The notes: generated from the sequence alone by a model not told the origin. A stretch of 64,000 nucleotides of DNA from Microbacterium sp. USTB-Y (GCF_023703415.1 NZ_JAGMTU010000002.1:310001-374000), one strand, 5' to 3'. Positions 54,285-62,929 are shown, counted from the stretch's first letter. Numbers and translations: made by a program.

Positions 54285-55760
54285 ATGGAACTTTCATCTT
54301 CGGCGGCCTCAGGACGCTGGCGTCAGTTTGGCCACGATCCATCTCTGTTCCGTTCTCACGCCGTCAGCTCCGGACCGAAGACCACACAAGTACTCGATCG
54401 AGCGCTCCCTTCAATCCCGCGTGATACTCCTTACCTGGTCTCCCCGAAGTTTGAGTACGACGTTGAGCTGAACGCGTTCTTCCACTCGGCGGATATGTTG
54501 GGCTCGGCGATGTCGACTCGCAGGGGATATGCCAGCGATCTCCTTGCCTTTTTTAACTTTCTTCATGTCAACCGAGGGGGAAAAGACTGGAGAACCGCGA
54601 CGAGCGACGATCATGAGGCGTACTTCGCGTGGAGACGTGAAGACCCCGCAGGACCGCGAGTCGCGGCCTCAACGTGGGATCGGGAGGTGGCTGCCACCAA
54701 TCGGTTCTTCAATTGGCAAGTACGCCGAGGGGTCCTTTCCGAGAATCCCATCCCCCAGCGACGACGTCGCGCTCATCGTCAGCGCCGAGGCGGTGGCGAT
54801 TCTCGCGAGACGACACCAGCCACGCGCTCTCACGGATCCGGGCGTACCAGGGTGGACTGGCTGCCAGCATCCTCCTACCGGCGGTGGCGCGACATCGGGC
54901 TTCGCGGTTACGGAACAGACGGACGCCGTGACGACGGATTCAGGGGACGTTGGGCGACGCGAAACGCCACGTTCGCGGACATGATGGTCCGAACAGGACT
55001 CCGCCTCTCCGAACTGTCGAACCTCTTCGAATCCGAGCTGCCAACTCTTGTCCAGCTCAACGGTTTCCATCGGTTCTACCTACCTAGAGTCATCGCCAAG
55101 GGCAGTTCTGAGCGCTGGGTCTACGTGCCTTCGACCGTTCTGCGCGCGGTCCGCGAGTACGTCGAGACTGATCGGCGAGAAGTGATCGAACTCGCACGAT
55201 CGGCCGGTCGATACCGGCTTACGCCGGACAGCGTGATTCTGGAACCTGACGGGCGACATGCCCGACTGGTTGGATCATCCCAGCGAATCCCGTTTGGCTT
55301 GCTGTCACTCGAGGAGCGACGGCGAACGTTCGTCGAAGGCCGTGACGGAGTCGCGCCAGCATCTCTGTGGCTTTCAGAGGCTGGCGAACCGATGTCGGTC
55401 TCGACGTGGAAACACATCTTCCGGCAGGCGAACATCCGATGTCAGCGGAACTCACTCGCCCTGTCGGCGAGTCCGCACACGCTGCGACACTCGTTTGCAG
55501 TCATCACTCTGGAACACCTTCAACGGGGGCATATTGCGGCGTTGCGCTCGGCGACTCCCGAGCAACGGGGCTACTACGTTCGGGTTTTCGGGGATCCTCT
55601 CGACTGGGTCCGTCGCCTGTTGGGGCACCGAAGCGTTGAGACGACGCAGAAGTACCTGCACGCTTTGGCAGACCTGGAGATGAGCACACGTCTGGCACTC
55701 ATTCCTGAGGAGTGGGAAGACCCTCGCGATCCGACCCTCATTGCTGCAGGCCTCTCATGA
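54285..55760 (+). CDS. tyrosine recombinase, TnpA-like
   Basis: A 491-residue integrase. The N-terminal SAM-like domain has S-T-R-R-G-Y-A-S-D-L-L-A-F-F-N-F-L (~76-92). The catalytic domain has the first Arg in R-T-G-L-R-L-S-E-L (~250), H-T-L-R-H-S-F (~408) and L-L-G-H-R-S-V-E-T-T-Q-K-Y-L-H (~451-465), so Arg-His-Arg-His-Tyr is complete. Between residues ~150 and 215 is a basic Arg-rich insert. The start is uncertain: ATG 54285 has no good Shine-Dalgarno, and an in-frame GTG lies at 54249. Its stop overlaps the next start (ATGA). It is the best candidate for the strand-cutting enzyme. Confidence 0.88.
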   Translation: MELSSSAASGRWRQFGHDPSLFRSHAVSSGPKTTQVLDRALPSIPRDTPYLVSPKFEYDVELNAFFHSADMLGSAMSTRRGYASDLLAFFNFLHVNRGGKDWRTATSDDHEAYFAWRREDPAGPRVAASTWDREVAATNRFFNWQVRRGVLSENPIPQRRRRAHRQRRGGGDSRETTPATRSHGSGRTRVDWLPASSYRRWRDIGLRGYGTDGRRDDGFRGRWATRNATFADMMVRTGLRLSELSNLFESELPTLVQLNGFHRFYLPRVIAKGSSERWVYVPSTVLRAVREYVETDRREVIELARSAGRYRLTPDSVILEPDGRHARLVGSSQRIPFGLLSLEERRRTFVEGRDGVAPASLWLSEAGEPMSVSTWKHIFRQANIRCQRNSLALSASPHTLRHSFAVITLEHLQRGHIAALRSATPEQRGYYVRVFGDPLDWVRRLLGHRSVETTQKYLHALADLEMSTRLALIPEEWEDPRDPTLIAAGLS

Positions 55761-57565
55761 GGCCGAGCGATCGTCGCGGATCGACTGGAGTTGGCCGAAC
55801 CGCCCCTATGCCGTCGGGCCACTACGCCCGGACGGCGAGAACGCCAGCCACAGTCCCGTTTGTCGTGCAGTTCGTGGGAGAAGACGGCCGACAGAAGAGC
55901 TTCGACATCGGAACCCTGCCCTTGCCAGGTTGGCACGATGCTCTCGCACAAGGTTGGGCGCGTCGTATCGGTCCAGCGGGGACTTTGAGGACGCTTTCGT
56001 CGGCAATGGGCGGATGGGCCATCCTGTCTCGCTTCATGCACCAGCTGTCGTCATCGATTGACCCCCCACAAACGCCAGGCGACCTACGGCCGCGGCATGT
56101 CAACGCGCTCAGGCAAAGCCTGGAGGCGAGTTCGAATCGTCAAACGGTTGGGAAACATCTCCATGTCATGGCCGTTCTGTTGGACCTCCCACCACTCTCA
56201 GGCCAGATTGACGAGAGCTTGCGGGCGAAGTTCCGTCACCGGACGCGGAACACACGTGCGAGCGCGCCGGGCTACTCCGACCGGGAGCTACGGTCCATCG
56301 TGGCAGCGGCACGAGGAGACGTCACCGCAATCCGCACCCGCCTTCGCATGCCCCCACCAGTTGGAGACCGATCAGCGATCGCAGAGGTCCGTCGAACCGG
56401 TAGCGTCACGGCAGATGGGGTGCCCTTTCTTGACCGGATGGCGCACCGTCGGCGGTTGGCTCAGCAGGTCTTCATAACGCGCCGCGATCTGATACCGATC
56501 CTCGCGTTGTTCGTCTACACGACAGGGTGGAACGTGGAAACCATCAAGGAACTGACCACCGCCCATCGGGTGATCGAAGGGGTCGCTGTCGAAGTGAGCC
56601 TGATCAAGCGGCGCCGGGGGCCAGGCAAGTGGCATGGCTCGGCCACCTGGGAGATCGGAAAACCTGGTCAAGAGCTTCGTACGCCTGGCGGGCTATACCT
56701 GTTGTTGCTCGACCTGATGGCGCCGGCGCGGGATCTGCTCGACGACAGCCCTTACTGGGCTGTCTGGCTCGGTGCAGGAAGGTTCGGGCCGGACCGGGTA
56801 GGAAACCCATTCGAGGGCGCCCTGAACACGGAGGTCAGCAATCGGGATTGGATCGCTGGCCACAATCTTCGGAGCGACGAGCACCGGGTCGAAGGTGGAA
56901 CGGCCGGTGACACGAGATCTGAGCGGACCGATCTGCGGTTGAGCTTTCCGCGGTTAAAGAAGAGCGTCGATGTGCGCCGGACACGTGCCGTTGGTGGGCA
57001 TCTTCCGTCGGCAACGCGGTCCAACACCATCCCCGTGCTGTTCCGCAACTATTTGGCCGGTGACCCATCGACCATCGACTGGGCTGAAGACATCATGTCT
57101 GATGCAGTCGCGGACATGGAGAAGTCTGCATTTGACGCCCATCGGAAGGCGCTTAGCGCTAGCGGTCGCACGCGCCTCGCGGTTCACCCGAAGGGGACTT
57201 CCGCTGTCCCCACGAACCGGCCGCTCACGGCGGAGGAGACGGGTTGGTCGTCATGCCAAGATCACGCTCACCACCCGTTGACCGGGCGGCGCTGCGCTCA
57301 GTCGTTCCTTGACTGCTTTCATTGTGCAAACAGCGTCGTGACTGCCGAACATCTCCCTGGCCTGCTCGCTCTACTGGATGCGCTTGAGCAACGCCGTGAG
57401 CACATGTCGACCGAGAGTTGGTGGCGTCGCTATGGCCCGGTCTGGACGGCGATTCGTCACGATGTGCTCCCTCAGTTCACCGACGGCGAAGTTCACCATG
57501 CGGAAGAGCAAAAGCGAGACGACTATTTGCTCGACCTGGTCGAGCCTCGATGGGAGCGTCCCTGA
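55757..57565 (+). CDS. TnpB-like protein, degenerate recombinase
   Basis: A 602-residue protein, near the length of Tn554 TnpB (about 630). The position where a tyrosine recombinase has T-G-x-R-x-S-E reads T-T-G-W-N-V-E-T-I-K-E-L (~255-266), with Asn in place of Arg, and I see no H-x-x-R or terminal Tyr motif. Near the C-terminus C-Q-D-H-A-H-H and R-R-C-A-Q-S-F-L-D-C-F-H-C could bind zinc. It may be a DNA-binding partner rather than a catalyst (inference). Coupled by overlaps on both sides (ATGA and TGATG). Confidence 0.75.
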   Translation: MRPSDRRGSTGVGRTAPMPSGHYARTARTPATVPFVVQFVGEDGRQKSFDIGTLPLPGWHDALAQGWARRIGPAGTLRTLSSAMGGWAILSRFMHQLSSSIDPPQTPGDLRPRHVNALRQSLEASSNRQTVGKHLHVMAVLLDLPPLSGQIDESLRAKFRHRTRNTRASAPGYSDRELRSIVAAARGDVTAIRTRLRMPPPVGDRSAIAEVRRTGSVTADGVPFLDRMAHRRRLAQQVFITRRDLIPILALFVYTTGWNVETIKELTTAHRVIEGVAVEVSLIKRRRGPGKWHGSATWEIGKPGQELRTPGGLYLLLLDLMAPARDLLDDSPYWAVWLGAGRFGPDRVGNPFEGALNTEVSNRDWIAGHNLRSDEHRVEGGTAGDTRSERTDLRLSFPRLKKSVDVRRTRAVGGHLPSATRSNTIPVLFRNYLAGDPSTIDWAEDIMSDAVADMEKSAFDAHRKALSASGRTRLAVHPKGTSAVPTNRPLTAEETGWSSCQDHAHHPLTGRRCAQSFLDCFHCANSVVTAEHLPGLLALLDALEQRREHMSTESWWRRYGPVWTAIRHDVLPQFTDGEVHHAEEQKRDDYLLDLVEPRWERP

Positions 57566-59646
57566 TGCGCGCCGAGGCGACGGCTGAGATCGCCGCCCGC
57601 GATCCATACGTTCTTCACGGACGACCTCTGGTCGAGGGCGTCACGCTCTCGGACACGTCACGCTTTAGCGACGACGTGTGGCTGGTAGGACCAGCGGTCT
57701 TGCAGCGAAGCGGTCGTTCTCAGAGCCTCCACTTTGCGAACTTCCCCGCGGAGCATCGAGCAGACGCGAAGCTGCTTTGCTATGCGGGTTTGTCTGGGGA
57801 GATCCCTGAGGACGAGGATCGGCCGATGGTCGCGACAGTCCTTTCTATGCAAGTGCGTATCCGCCATCTCTTCGTCTGGATGAGCAAGTACCGGCCAGGT
57901 GCGGCGATTGCAGATCTGCGCCCCGCTGATCTGGACGCGTATCAGACCTACCTTGCAACCACCGTCCGATCAGCATGGCAACGATATGCACTTCGTACCG
58001 CCGTCGCATTTCTGTGGCGATATCGAACGACCCTCGGAGCACGAGCGCTGAGCTTCGATCCACGCCTTACTGAGTACTGGTCAGCGGAGCCCTATCCCGG
58101 TAAGCGCACAGAGAATGCGACCTCACGTATTCCGGAGGCTGTTCATGCGCCACTGCTTGTCTGGTCGATCCGGTTCGTTGATGACTTCGCTGATGACATC
58201 CTCAATGGAATCGACCTTTGGCGAGTGCGCAGGAGCCAGGGAACCGCCGGTGACGGACGCCCGGGGCTCACATGGGGGCAAGCTCCGGCACTTATCCGTG
58301 ATTACCTGTCGCGTGCTCGCGTCGCCGGCAGACCGCTGCCAGGCAAAGACGGCCGCGTGAACCTCTCCGCCATCGGGCGAGCGGTGGGGTGCGCTCCCCT
58401 CGCGCTTGAGCCTTATCGGGCCGAACTCGCCGAGTTGGCGGTCGAACTCGGCGTATCCGAGTACGCCGACCTCAACCAAACGATCTCTGGACGACTTGAT
58501 GGCGAACCCTGGATCGAAGGCTTCCGCACAAACCCAGTCGAGCGCGATTCTCTCTCGACTATGTCGCTCCTTCTCCAAACGGCGTGCTACATCGTCATCG
58601 CTTTCCTCTCGGGAATGCGCGACAGCGAGATCAAACACCTTCGAACCGGTGCGTCGAAGATCGTCGCGGATTCTCAGGGCACCCCCATCCGCTGGGTAGT
58701 CCACAGCCTGGCCTTCAAAGGAGAAGAAGAAGCGGCAGGCGTGCCCGCCACATGGGTTGTCGGTGCGCCGGCGGCGCGCGCAATCGCAGTTCTTGAACGG
58801 CTTGCGTTGGTCTCGGGGGCATCGAGTCCATGGCTCTTCGCCCCGTTGCTGACGGGGCCTGGACGGGGTTCGGGTGCCCGCAACACCAATGAGGCTCTCA
58901 CGGTTGGCGGCACGATCCACGCGCTCAACCGGTTCCGGGACTGGATCACCCGTTACTGCGAGGAACGCGGTCGAAGCGACGGCATACCCGATCACAACGG
59001 CCAGCCTTGGCGACTGACGACGCGACAATTTCGTCGCACGCTAGCTTGGTACATTGCCCGCAGGCCGGGCGGTGCGATCGCAGGCGCCATCGCCTACCGA
59101 CACCACAGCATCCAAATGTTCGAAGGATACGCGGGCACAAGCGACTCTGGATTCAGAGCCGAAGTAGAGGCCGAGGCGGCACTTGCTCGCGGTCAGCACC
59201 TATTGGAGATGACGGAACGCAACGAGCACCTTCGCCTTGGCGGGCCAGCCGCTGGCGAAGCCTACGCTCGATTGACGGAGTTCAGCTCGAACGGAGCCTT
59301 CGCCGGAACGGTGCAGACCGATCCGCGGCGCTTCCTCCGGCTTCTCAAGGCGCGGGGGCCCGAGGTGTATCCCGGTCGCTACGTGACATGCACGTTTGAT
59401 GCGTCGAAGGCTCAATGTCACAACTCAGCTTCGGGTCCCGACATCCAGACGTGTCAGCCGATGACGTGCCGCAACGTCGCTCTCACAGCCGACAATCGCG
59501 ACGCGTGGCAGGCCGAGGTGGCGCTCATCGATGCAGACCTTGCCCAACGACCAGAGCTCCCACCTGTCCTCGCCGACCGGCTGCGGCAGAGGCGAGCTCG
59601 TATCCTCGAGCTGGTGAATGGAGAGTCCAATGTCTCGCCGGATTGA
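57565..59646 (+). CDS. large tyrosine-recombinase-type protein
   Basis: A 693-residue protein. The catalytic Arg is present in L-S-G-M-R-D-S-E-I-K-H-L (~352). The box usually H-x-x-R reads T-T-R-Q-F-R-R-T (~490), so Arg is kept and the first His is replaced by Arg. A-Y-R-H-H-S-I-Q-M-F-E-G-Y provides His and Tyr (~510). The tail has C-T-F-D-A-S-K-A-Q-C, then C-Q-P-M-T-C-R-N-V, a four-Cys set likely to bind zinc and typical of actinobacterial elements of this type. The ATG at 57565 has GGGAG 8 nt upstream. Its 3' end overlaps the small tnpC-like gene by 17 bases. Confidence 0.8.
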   Translation: MRAEATAEIAARDPYVLHGRPLVEGVTLSDTSRFSDDVWLVGPAVLQRSGRSQSLHFANFPAEHRADAKLLCYAGLSGEIPEDEDRPMVATVLSMQVRIRHLFVWMSKYRPGAAIADLRPADLDAYQTYLATTVRSAWQRYALRTAVAFLWRYRTTLGARALSFDPRLTEYWSAEPYPGKRTENATSRIPEAVHAPLLVWSIRFVDDFADDILNGIDLWRVRRSQGTAGDGRPGLTWGQAPALIRDYLSRARVAGRPLPGKDGRVNLSAIGRAVGCAPLALEPYRAELAELAVELGVSEYADLNQTISGRLDGEPWIEGFRTNPVERDSLSTMSLLLQTACYIVIAFLSGMRDSEIKHLRTGASKIVADSQGTPIRWVVHSLAFKGEEEAAGVPATWVVGAPAARAIAVLERLALVSGASSPWLFAPLLTGPGRGSGARNTNEALTVGGTIHALNRFRDWITRYCEERGRSDGIPDHNGQPWRLTTRQFRRTLAWYIARRPGGAIAGAIAYRHHSIQMFEGYAGTSDSGFRAEVEAEAALARGQHLLEMTERNEHLRLGGPAAGEAYARLTEFSSNGAFAGTVQTDPRRFLRLLKARGPEVYPGRYVTCTFDASKAQCHNSASGPDIQTCQPMTCRNVALTADNRDAWQAEVALIDADLAQRPELPPVLADRLRQRRARILELVNGESNVSPD

Positions 59647-60019
59647 GCTGCCCACGAGGCAACAAGTTGAGGCAACGGTGCGTGAGTTGTCCGCCACGGG
59701 ATCAGCGCCAGTTCTCACGGCAAAGGAGCTTGCGCGGCATCTGGGTCTCACCAACGGGACGTTCTGGCGTCACTTCCCCGACATCGCGCAGTCGGTCGCG
59801 GATGGTCGCCGCCGGCTACTGCGCGATGAAACGAAACCGGCGCTACCCCCCACTCCCCAGAAGGTGGTTCCCGAGAGGCAATTGCGGCTTCAGATCGAAG
59901 AACTCAAGCGTCAAATTTCGGTAGCTGCGGCGCAGATCCAAAGACTCACGTTGGAGAACGAGGCGCTCCGTCGCCAGTTGGAAGCCGAGAACACGATCAT
60001 TCGGATTCGCGATCAATGA
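59630..60019 (+). CDS. TnpC-like HTH/coiled-coil protein (DUF6262-type)
   Basis: A 129-residue protein close in size to Tn554 TnpC (125). Residues ~25-60 hold a TetR-like HTH: L-T-A-K-E-L-A-R-H-L-G-L-T-N-G-T-F-W-R-H-F. Residues ~85-125 form a coiled coil with heptad leucines (L-R-L-Q-I-E-E-L-K-R-Q-I, L-T-L-E-N-E-A-L-R-R-Q-L). In Tn554 TnpC influences efficiency and orientation. The ATG at 59630 has GGAGAG 4-5 nt upstream. Its stop overlaps the HAD-like start (ATGA). Confidence 0.78.
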   Translation: MSRRIELPTRQQVEATVRELSATGSAPVLTAKELARHLGLTNGTFWRHFPDIAQSVADGRRRLLRDETKPALPPTPQKVVPERQLRLQIEELKRQISVAAAQIQRLTLENEALRRQLEAENTIIRIRDQ

Positions 60020-60459
60020 CGGACTTGGCCCCCGCGACCAACTCGCGAGTCCTCATGGTCGTCGACATCGACGGAACCATCGCACCGATCCTGCAGGAGC
60101 ATGAGCAGGTGCGTTGGTTGATCGAAGGACCGCTTCAGGGAATACTGGACGGCCAGTACGTGGCCTGGTGTGGAGCACCCCGCAGCGGATCGCGAATGCA
60201 GTCGCTTATGTCCTTCGCCGTAAGACGGAACCCTGCCGCAATCGTTTGGGCGGACGACCGCGCCCCGGCCAACGCGCAGCGCCGCACACGCGTCATCACG
60301 GGTCAACCAGCACTGGTGGTGCGACCCGACAAGTTCACTGGCCTGACCCTGGACCACGCGGACCGCATCAAGCACTTTGTGGAGGGGGCTCGCACGTTGA
60401 GCATTCCCGGGCTGTCAGGCCGCGCCGCCGCGCTTGGTGCTCGCATGGACCTCGCATAG
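60016..60459 (+). CDS. HAD-like protein coupled to the recombinase operon
   Basis: A 147-residue protein. Motif I V-V-D-I-D-G-T-I-A-P-I at ~15-25 is a HAD phospho-acceptor. The later pattern W-C-G-A-P-R-S-G-S, I-V-W-A-D-D-R-A-P and G-L-T-L-D-H-A-D-R-I is like the small HAD domains found in nucleic-acid-repair/mobile contexts (the Swiss-army-knife HAD group). No cap domain fits in this length. It starts inside the tnpC-like stop and is therefore translated with it. Its 3' end overlaps the convergent gene by 45 bases. Role unknown. Confidence 0.65.
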   Translation: MTDLAPATNSRVLMVVDIDGTIAPILQEHEQVRWLIEGPLQGILDGQYVAWCGAPRSGSRMQSLMSFAVRRNPAAIVWADDRAPANAQRRTRVITGQPALVVRPDKFTGLTLDHADRIKHFVEGARTLSIPGLSGRAAALGARMDLA

Positions 60460-60789
60460 CGTCCAGACCCACATCCCGATTGTGTAGGTGCGGGCGGGAG
60501 CCGCGCATTCTTCGCAGGTTCTCGTACTCTCCCATTCCGCCGCCATGATCGCGTCGCGAAAGGCATCGTCGTAGTGGTACGGGTAATCAGAAGGCTGCGC
60601 GTAGAAGCTCAACGACCCGAACTTCGACTTCACCTGGTGGATGAGGTATCCCGGCGCGATCGCCGCCAAGCGTCGGTCCAACTGGACCAGAAGTGGGTAC
60701 CAACCCGGCCCGACATCAACAGTCGGTGACCAGCCGGGTGCGATCCTCGCGATGAGGCCGCGTATCTCCTCAGGCTCCTGCGTCGTCAT
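60415..60789 (-). CDS. conserved phage/island protein of unknown function
   Basis: A 124-residue protein. Conserved features are G-P-G-W-Y-P-L-L near residue 27, H-Q-V-K-S-K-F-G-S-L-S-F-Y-A near 48-61, and C-E-E-C-A-A-P-A with W-T-L-C near the end, probably a zinc-binding set C-x-x-C...C. The K-F-G-x-L-x-F-Y motif with a terminal Cys pair recurs in proteins of phages and islands, with no known role. ATG at 60789 with GGAGAAGGAG 8-10 nt upstream; longer readings are rejected. Confidence 0.7.
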   Translation of the reverse strand: MTTQEPEEIRGLIARIAPGWSPTVDVGPGWYPLLVQLDRRLAAIAPGYLIHQVKSKFGSLSFYAQPSDYPYHYDDAFRDAIMAAEWESTRTCEECAAPARTYTIGMWVWTLCEVHASTKRGGAA

Positions 60790-60817
60790 CGAATACTTCT
60801 CCTTCTCCGGAAGCGAT

Positions 60818-61342
60818 TTAGGTGTCAAGTTCGGCGAGCGGCGTATCGAGCAGCCGTGCGTACGACTCCATGAGTCGCGTATCAATTGCCGGGCGCGGAA
60901 TCGTCTCTCGCAGTCGGGACAGCTGGCGAGTCCGCGACAGCTCTCGGAACGCTCTCCCCACGCGGAGGCTGCGAGTAACGTCACGGTCCCAATTGATCAT
61001 GCTTCGGCGGCGCCAATCGATCGCGACGTGACCTCGGAAGCCCGATATCGCTCGACGGCGTTCGACGAACTCGAGACCGTCCGGGAAAGGTCCCGGCATT
61101 CCGGCAGTGTCAGGAAGCAGGTAGGTGAAGAGCTCCGCGAACGTCGGTCCGCGCCCAGTCCGACGGCGGACCTGTGCAACAAAGATCCCTGCCCCAAGCG
61201 CCCAGGGGGCGGCCGTATCGGCGCCGGTGAAGTCCTCGAAGACGTAGACCCATTCGGCGGGAGGGGGTACCGAGATTCCTCTCCACCAGATCGGGTGAGG
61301 GTTGCGTTCCACAGGCGTCGTCACAATCACGGTCGCACGCAT
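60818..61342 (-). CDS. uncharacterised island protein
   Basis: A 174-residue protein, 28 bases upstream of the previous gene and on the same strand, so probably one operon. It has an N-terminal 'HPIWWRGISVP' turn and the segment 'F-A-E-L-F-T-Y-L-L-P' near the middle, then 'R-R-A-I-S-G-F-R-G-H-V-A-I-D-W' and a basic Arg-rich tail. No known domain is recognised. The ATG at 61342 is chosen; 61369 adds nine residues with no better ribosome binding site. Confidence 0.6.
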   Translation of the reverse strand: MRATVIVTTPVERNPHPIWWRGISVPPPAEWVYVFEDFTGADTAAPWALGAGIFVAQVRRRTGRGPTFAELFTYLLPDTAGMPGPFPDGLEFVERRRAISGFRGHVAIDWRRRSMINWDRDVTRSLRVGRAFRELSRTRQLSRLRETIPRPAIDTRLMESYARLLDTPLAELDT

Positions 61343-61433
61343 GAGCCAGTCCCGAGCTGCGACCGACATGCATCAGGCGGGCAGCACACGTGCAGGAGAC
61401 AGCAGACAGTGTCCGCGAAGGTGACGATTGTTT

Positions 61434-61475
61434 CGTATGGCCTCCGAAATTATGCCATATACGTAAGGCCATACG
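61434..61475. promoter_or_regulatory. palindromic operator candidate upstream of XRE gene
   Basis: Perfect 10-base arms CGTATGGCCT (61434-61443) and AGGCCATACG (61466-61475) with a 22-nt AT-rich spacer containing TATGCCATATACGTA. It lies between the divergent island genes, about 30 bases before the XRE start. Confidence 0.5.
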
Positions 61476-61503
61476 GGTGTGCACGGTTCCCCACGCTGGG
61501 TTG

Positions 61504-61788
61504 GTGCCCTTCCGAAACGACGAGACCGAGCTGCAGTGGCGGGCGTACTCGCAGCGTCTCGCTACTTCGCTGCGCTCGGCGCGCGAGCGGGCTGGGTTGA
61601 GCCAGGAGGACGTCGCCTACCGCTCAGGTCTCACGCGGTACACCTATCAAAAGTACGAGAAGGGCGAGTCTCGTCCTGGTACGCCGTCCAATCCGACGCT
61701 GCGTACGATCCTCGCTATTTCGCAGGTTCTCGGCACACCTTTGTCATCGCTCATCCCGGATGACGCCCCTGATCTTCGCACGCGTTGA
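61504..61788 (+). CDS. XRE-family HTH regulator
   Basis: A small protein of about 94 residues. The HTH is R-L-A-T-S-L-R-S-A-R-E-R-A-G-L-S-Q-E-D-V-A then S-G-L-T-R-Y-T-Y-Q-K-Y-E-K-G, a Cro/C1 (XRE) fold, with a loop and helix ending L-G-T-P-L-S-S-L-I-P. The start is uncertain: I chose the GTG at 61504; a longer open frame reaches 61390 but lacks family similarity. It is divergent from the 60818-61342 gene with an operator-like palindrome between them, so it may repress both. Confidence 0.75.
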   Translation: MPFRNDETELQWRAYSQRLATSLRSARERAGLSQEDVAYRSGLTRYTYQKYEKGESRPGTPSNPTLRTILAISQVLGTPLSSLIPDDAPDLRTR

Positions 61789-61955
61789 CCGAGGGACAAT
61801 CGCGGTGCTCGGTATCGCCTCGACTTGTTGCGGAAACGCTCACGAACGATCGGAGCAGTGTTGTCCGGAACTTTCGACGAGATCGATACTGACGGCCTGC
61901 CGCGCGGCAAGGGACTGCCCCTCCTGCGGATAACCTCTCGAACCGGGACACACCG

Positions 61956-62201
61956 ATGAAAACGCTCTCAATAACGGTGTTCTGCCCCGCGCGTCGCCAC
62001 GTGGTCTTCACGCACGCAACCGCCTGCGAGCGACTCGACCTGCTCGGCGACGAAGTCTGCCACAGGATCGGCTTCTTTAGGACCGACCTAGTGAGCCCAG
62101 CCGCGACCGAAGATGCGCTTAGCCCGCCAACTTCGTCCGCTCCACCCGTAGTCGGCTCCGCATGCACCCACCGTGCGAGGGATCAGGCAGGCACGTTCTA
62201 A
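61956..62201 (+). CDS. possible small ORF
   Basis: An 81-residue open frame with four cysteines and no recognised domain. No Shine-Dalgarno precedes the ATG. The surrounding 61,789-62,197 shows no better gene on either strand; the minus-strand frame 61751-62167 is long but looks random. I rate this as doubtful. Confidence 0.2.
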   Translation: MKTLSITVFCPARRHVVFTHATACERLDLLGDEVCHRIGFFRTDLVSPAATEDALSPPTSSAPPVVGSACTHRARDQAGTF

Positions 62202-62920
62202 GGATCCGGGGGCTCGAAGAGGTTCCCTGATGAGGGTGCGAGAAAGGTCCTTGCCGGCGTGACCACCACCGGAATGATGTGCGAGTCAGGATAATCAGCG
62301 CGCCTTGAGTCCACGTCCCACTGATCCAGCGGGACGGGAACCAGCTGCGGGAGTACGCCGCTATCCCAGAGTTCCTGAAGGTCACCCCCGTCGTTAAGCA
62401 CGGTAAGAAGCTCAACTTTCGCCTTTTCGATCTCATGAAGCAGCAGGTCTTTCACAACGAGAGTGAGCTCATGAAATTGCTGGATCGCCTCCAAGGAAAA
62501 GGAGACATGCGCGGTGATCGCTAAGGCCTGCGACGCACGTGTGGCTCCCGCCGACTCGTCGCGCTCGAGATTCGCTACAGCGTAGGACGGTGTGAGCGTG
62601 CTCTCGGAATGGGCGACGGTGCGGTTACGTAGCCGCTTGAGTGCGTAATGTTCGTCCGCGTGCGAATCGGGCACGTCAATGATCGTCTCAAGATTCGGCC
62701 GGACGTTTGATGATGTGAAGCACCGCCCGTACGAAACCGTCGCGTCGGAGACGAGCGGCCGAACAAGATTCTGCTCCCACGTCTCTTCGGACTCGATCAG
62801 GTGGAGCGCGATCGTGAACCCGTTCAGCGCTTCGGCGAGATCCGCGTTGAAGCCTGCGAGCTGCGCGAGCCGGATCGCAGCCGGAGAGCTGGGTGCGATG
62901 ACCTGCTTCATCTCGGACAT
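62198..62920 (-). CDS. uncharacterised partner of STAND-like gene
   Basis: A 240-residue, mostly helical, hydrophilic protein. No signal peptide, membrane helix or nuclease motif is visible. R-L-R-N-R-T-V-A-H-S-E near residue 93 resembles the R-x-x-x-x-H core of small HEPN/MAE_28990-like helical domains, but the match is weak. The ATG lies 9 bases after the stop of the STAND-like gene on the same strand, so they form an operon. The tail 'LFEPPDP' is poorly conserved looking. Function unknown; a partner in defence is suggested by context only. Confidence 0.65.
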   Translation of the reverse strand: MSEMKQVIAPSSPAAIRLAQLAGFNADLAEALNGFTIALHLIESEETWEQNLVRPLVSDATVSYGRCFTSSNVRPNLETIIDVPDSHADEHYALKRLRNRTVAHSESTLTPSYAVANLERDESAGATRASQALAITAHVSFSLEAIQQFHELTLVVKDLLLHEIEKAKVELLTVLNDGGDLQELWDSGVLPQLVPVPLDQWDVDSRRADYPDSHIIPVVVTPARTFLAPSSGNLFEPPDP

Positions 62921-62929
62921 GAACCAACG

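Noticed and set aside
61751-62167. 138-codon minus-strand frame in the island
   Set aside because: Ser/Arg-rich with no start site or family features; treated as noise.
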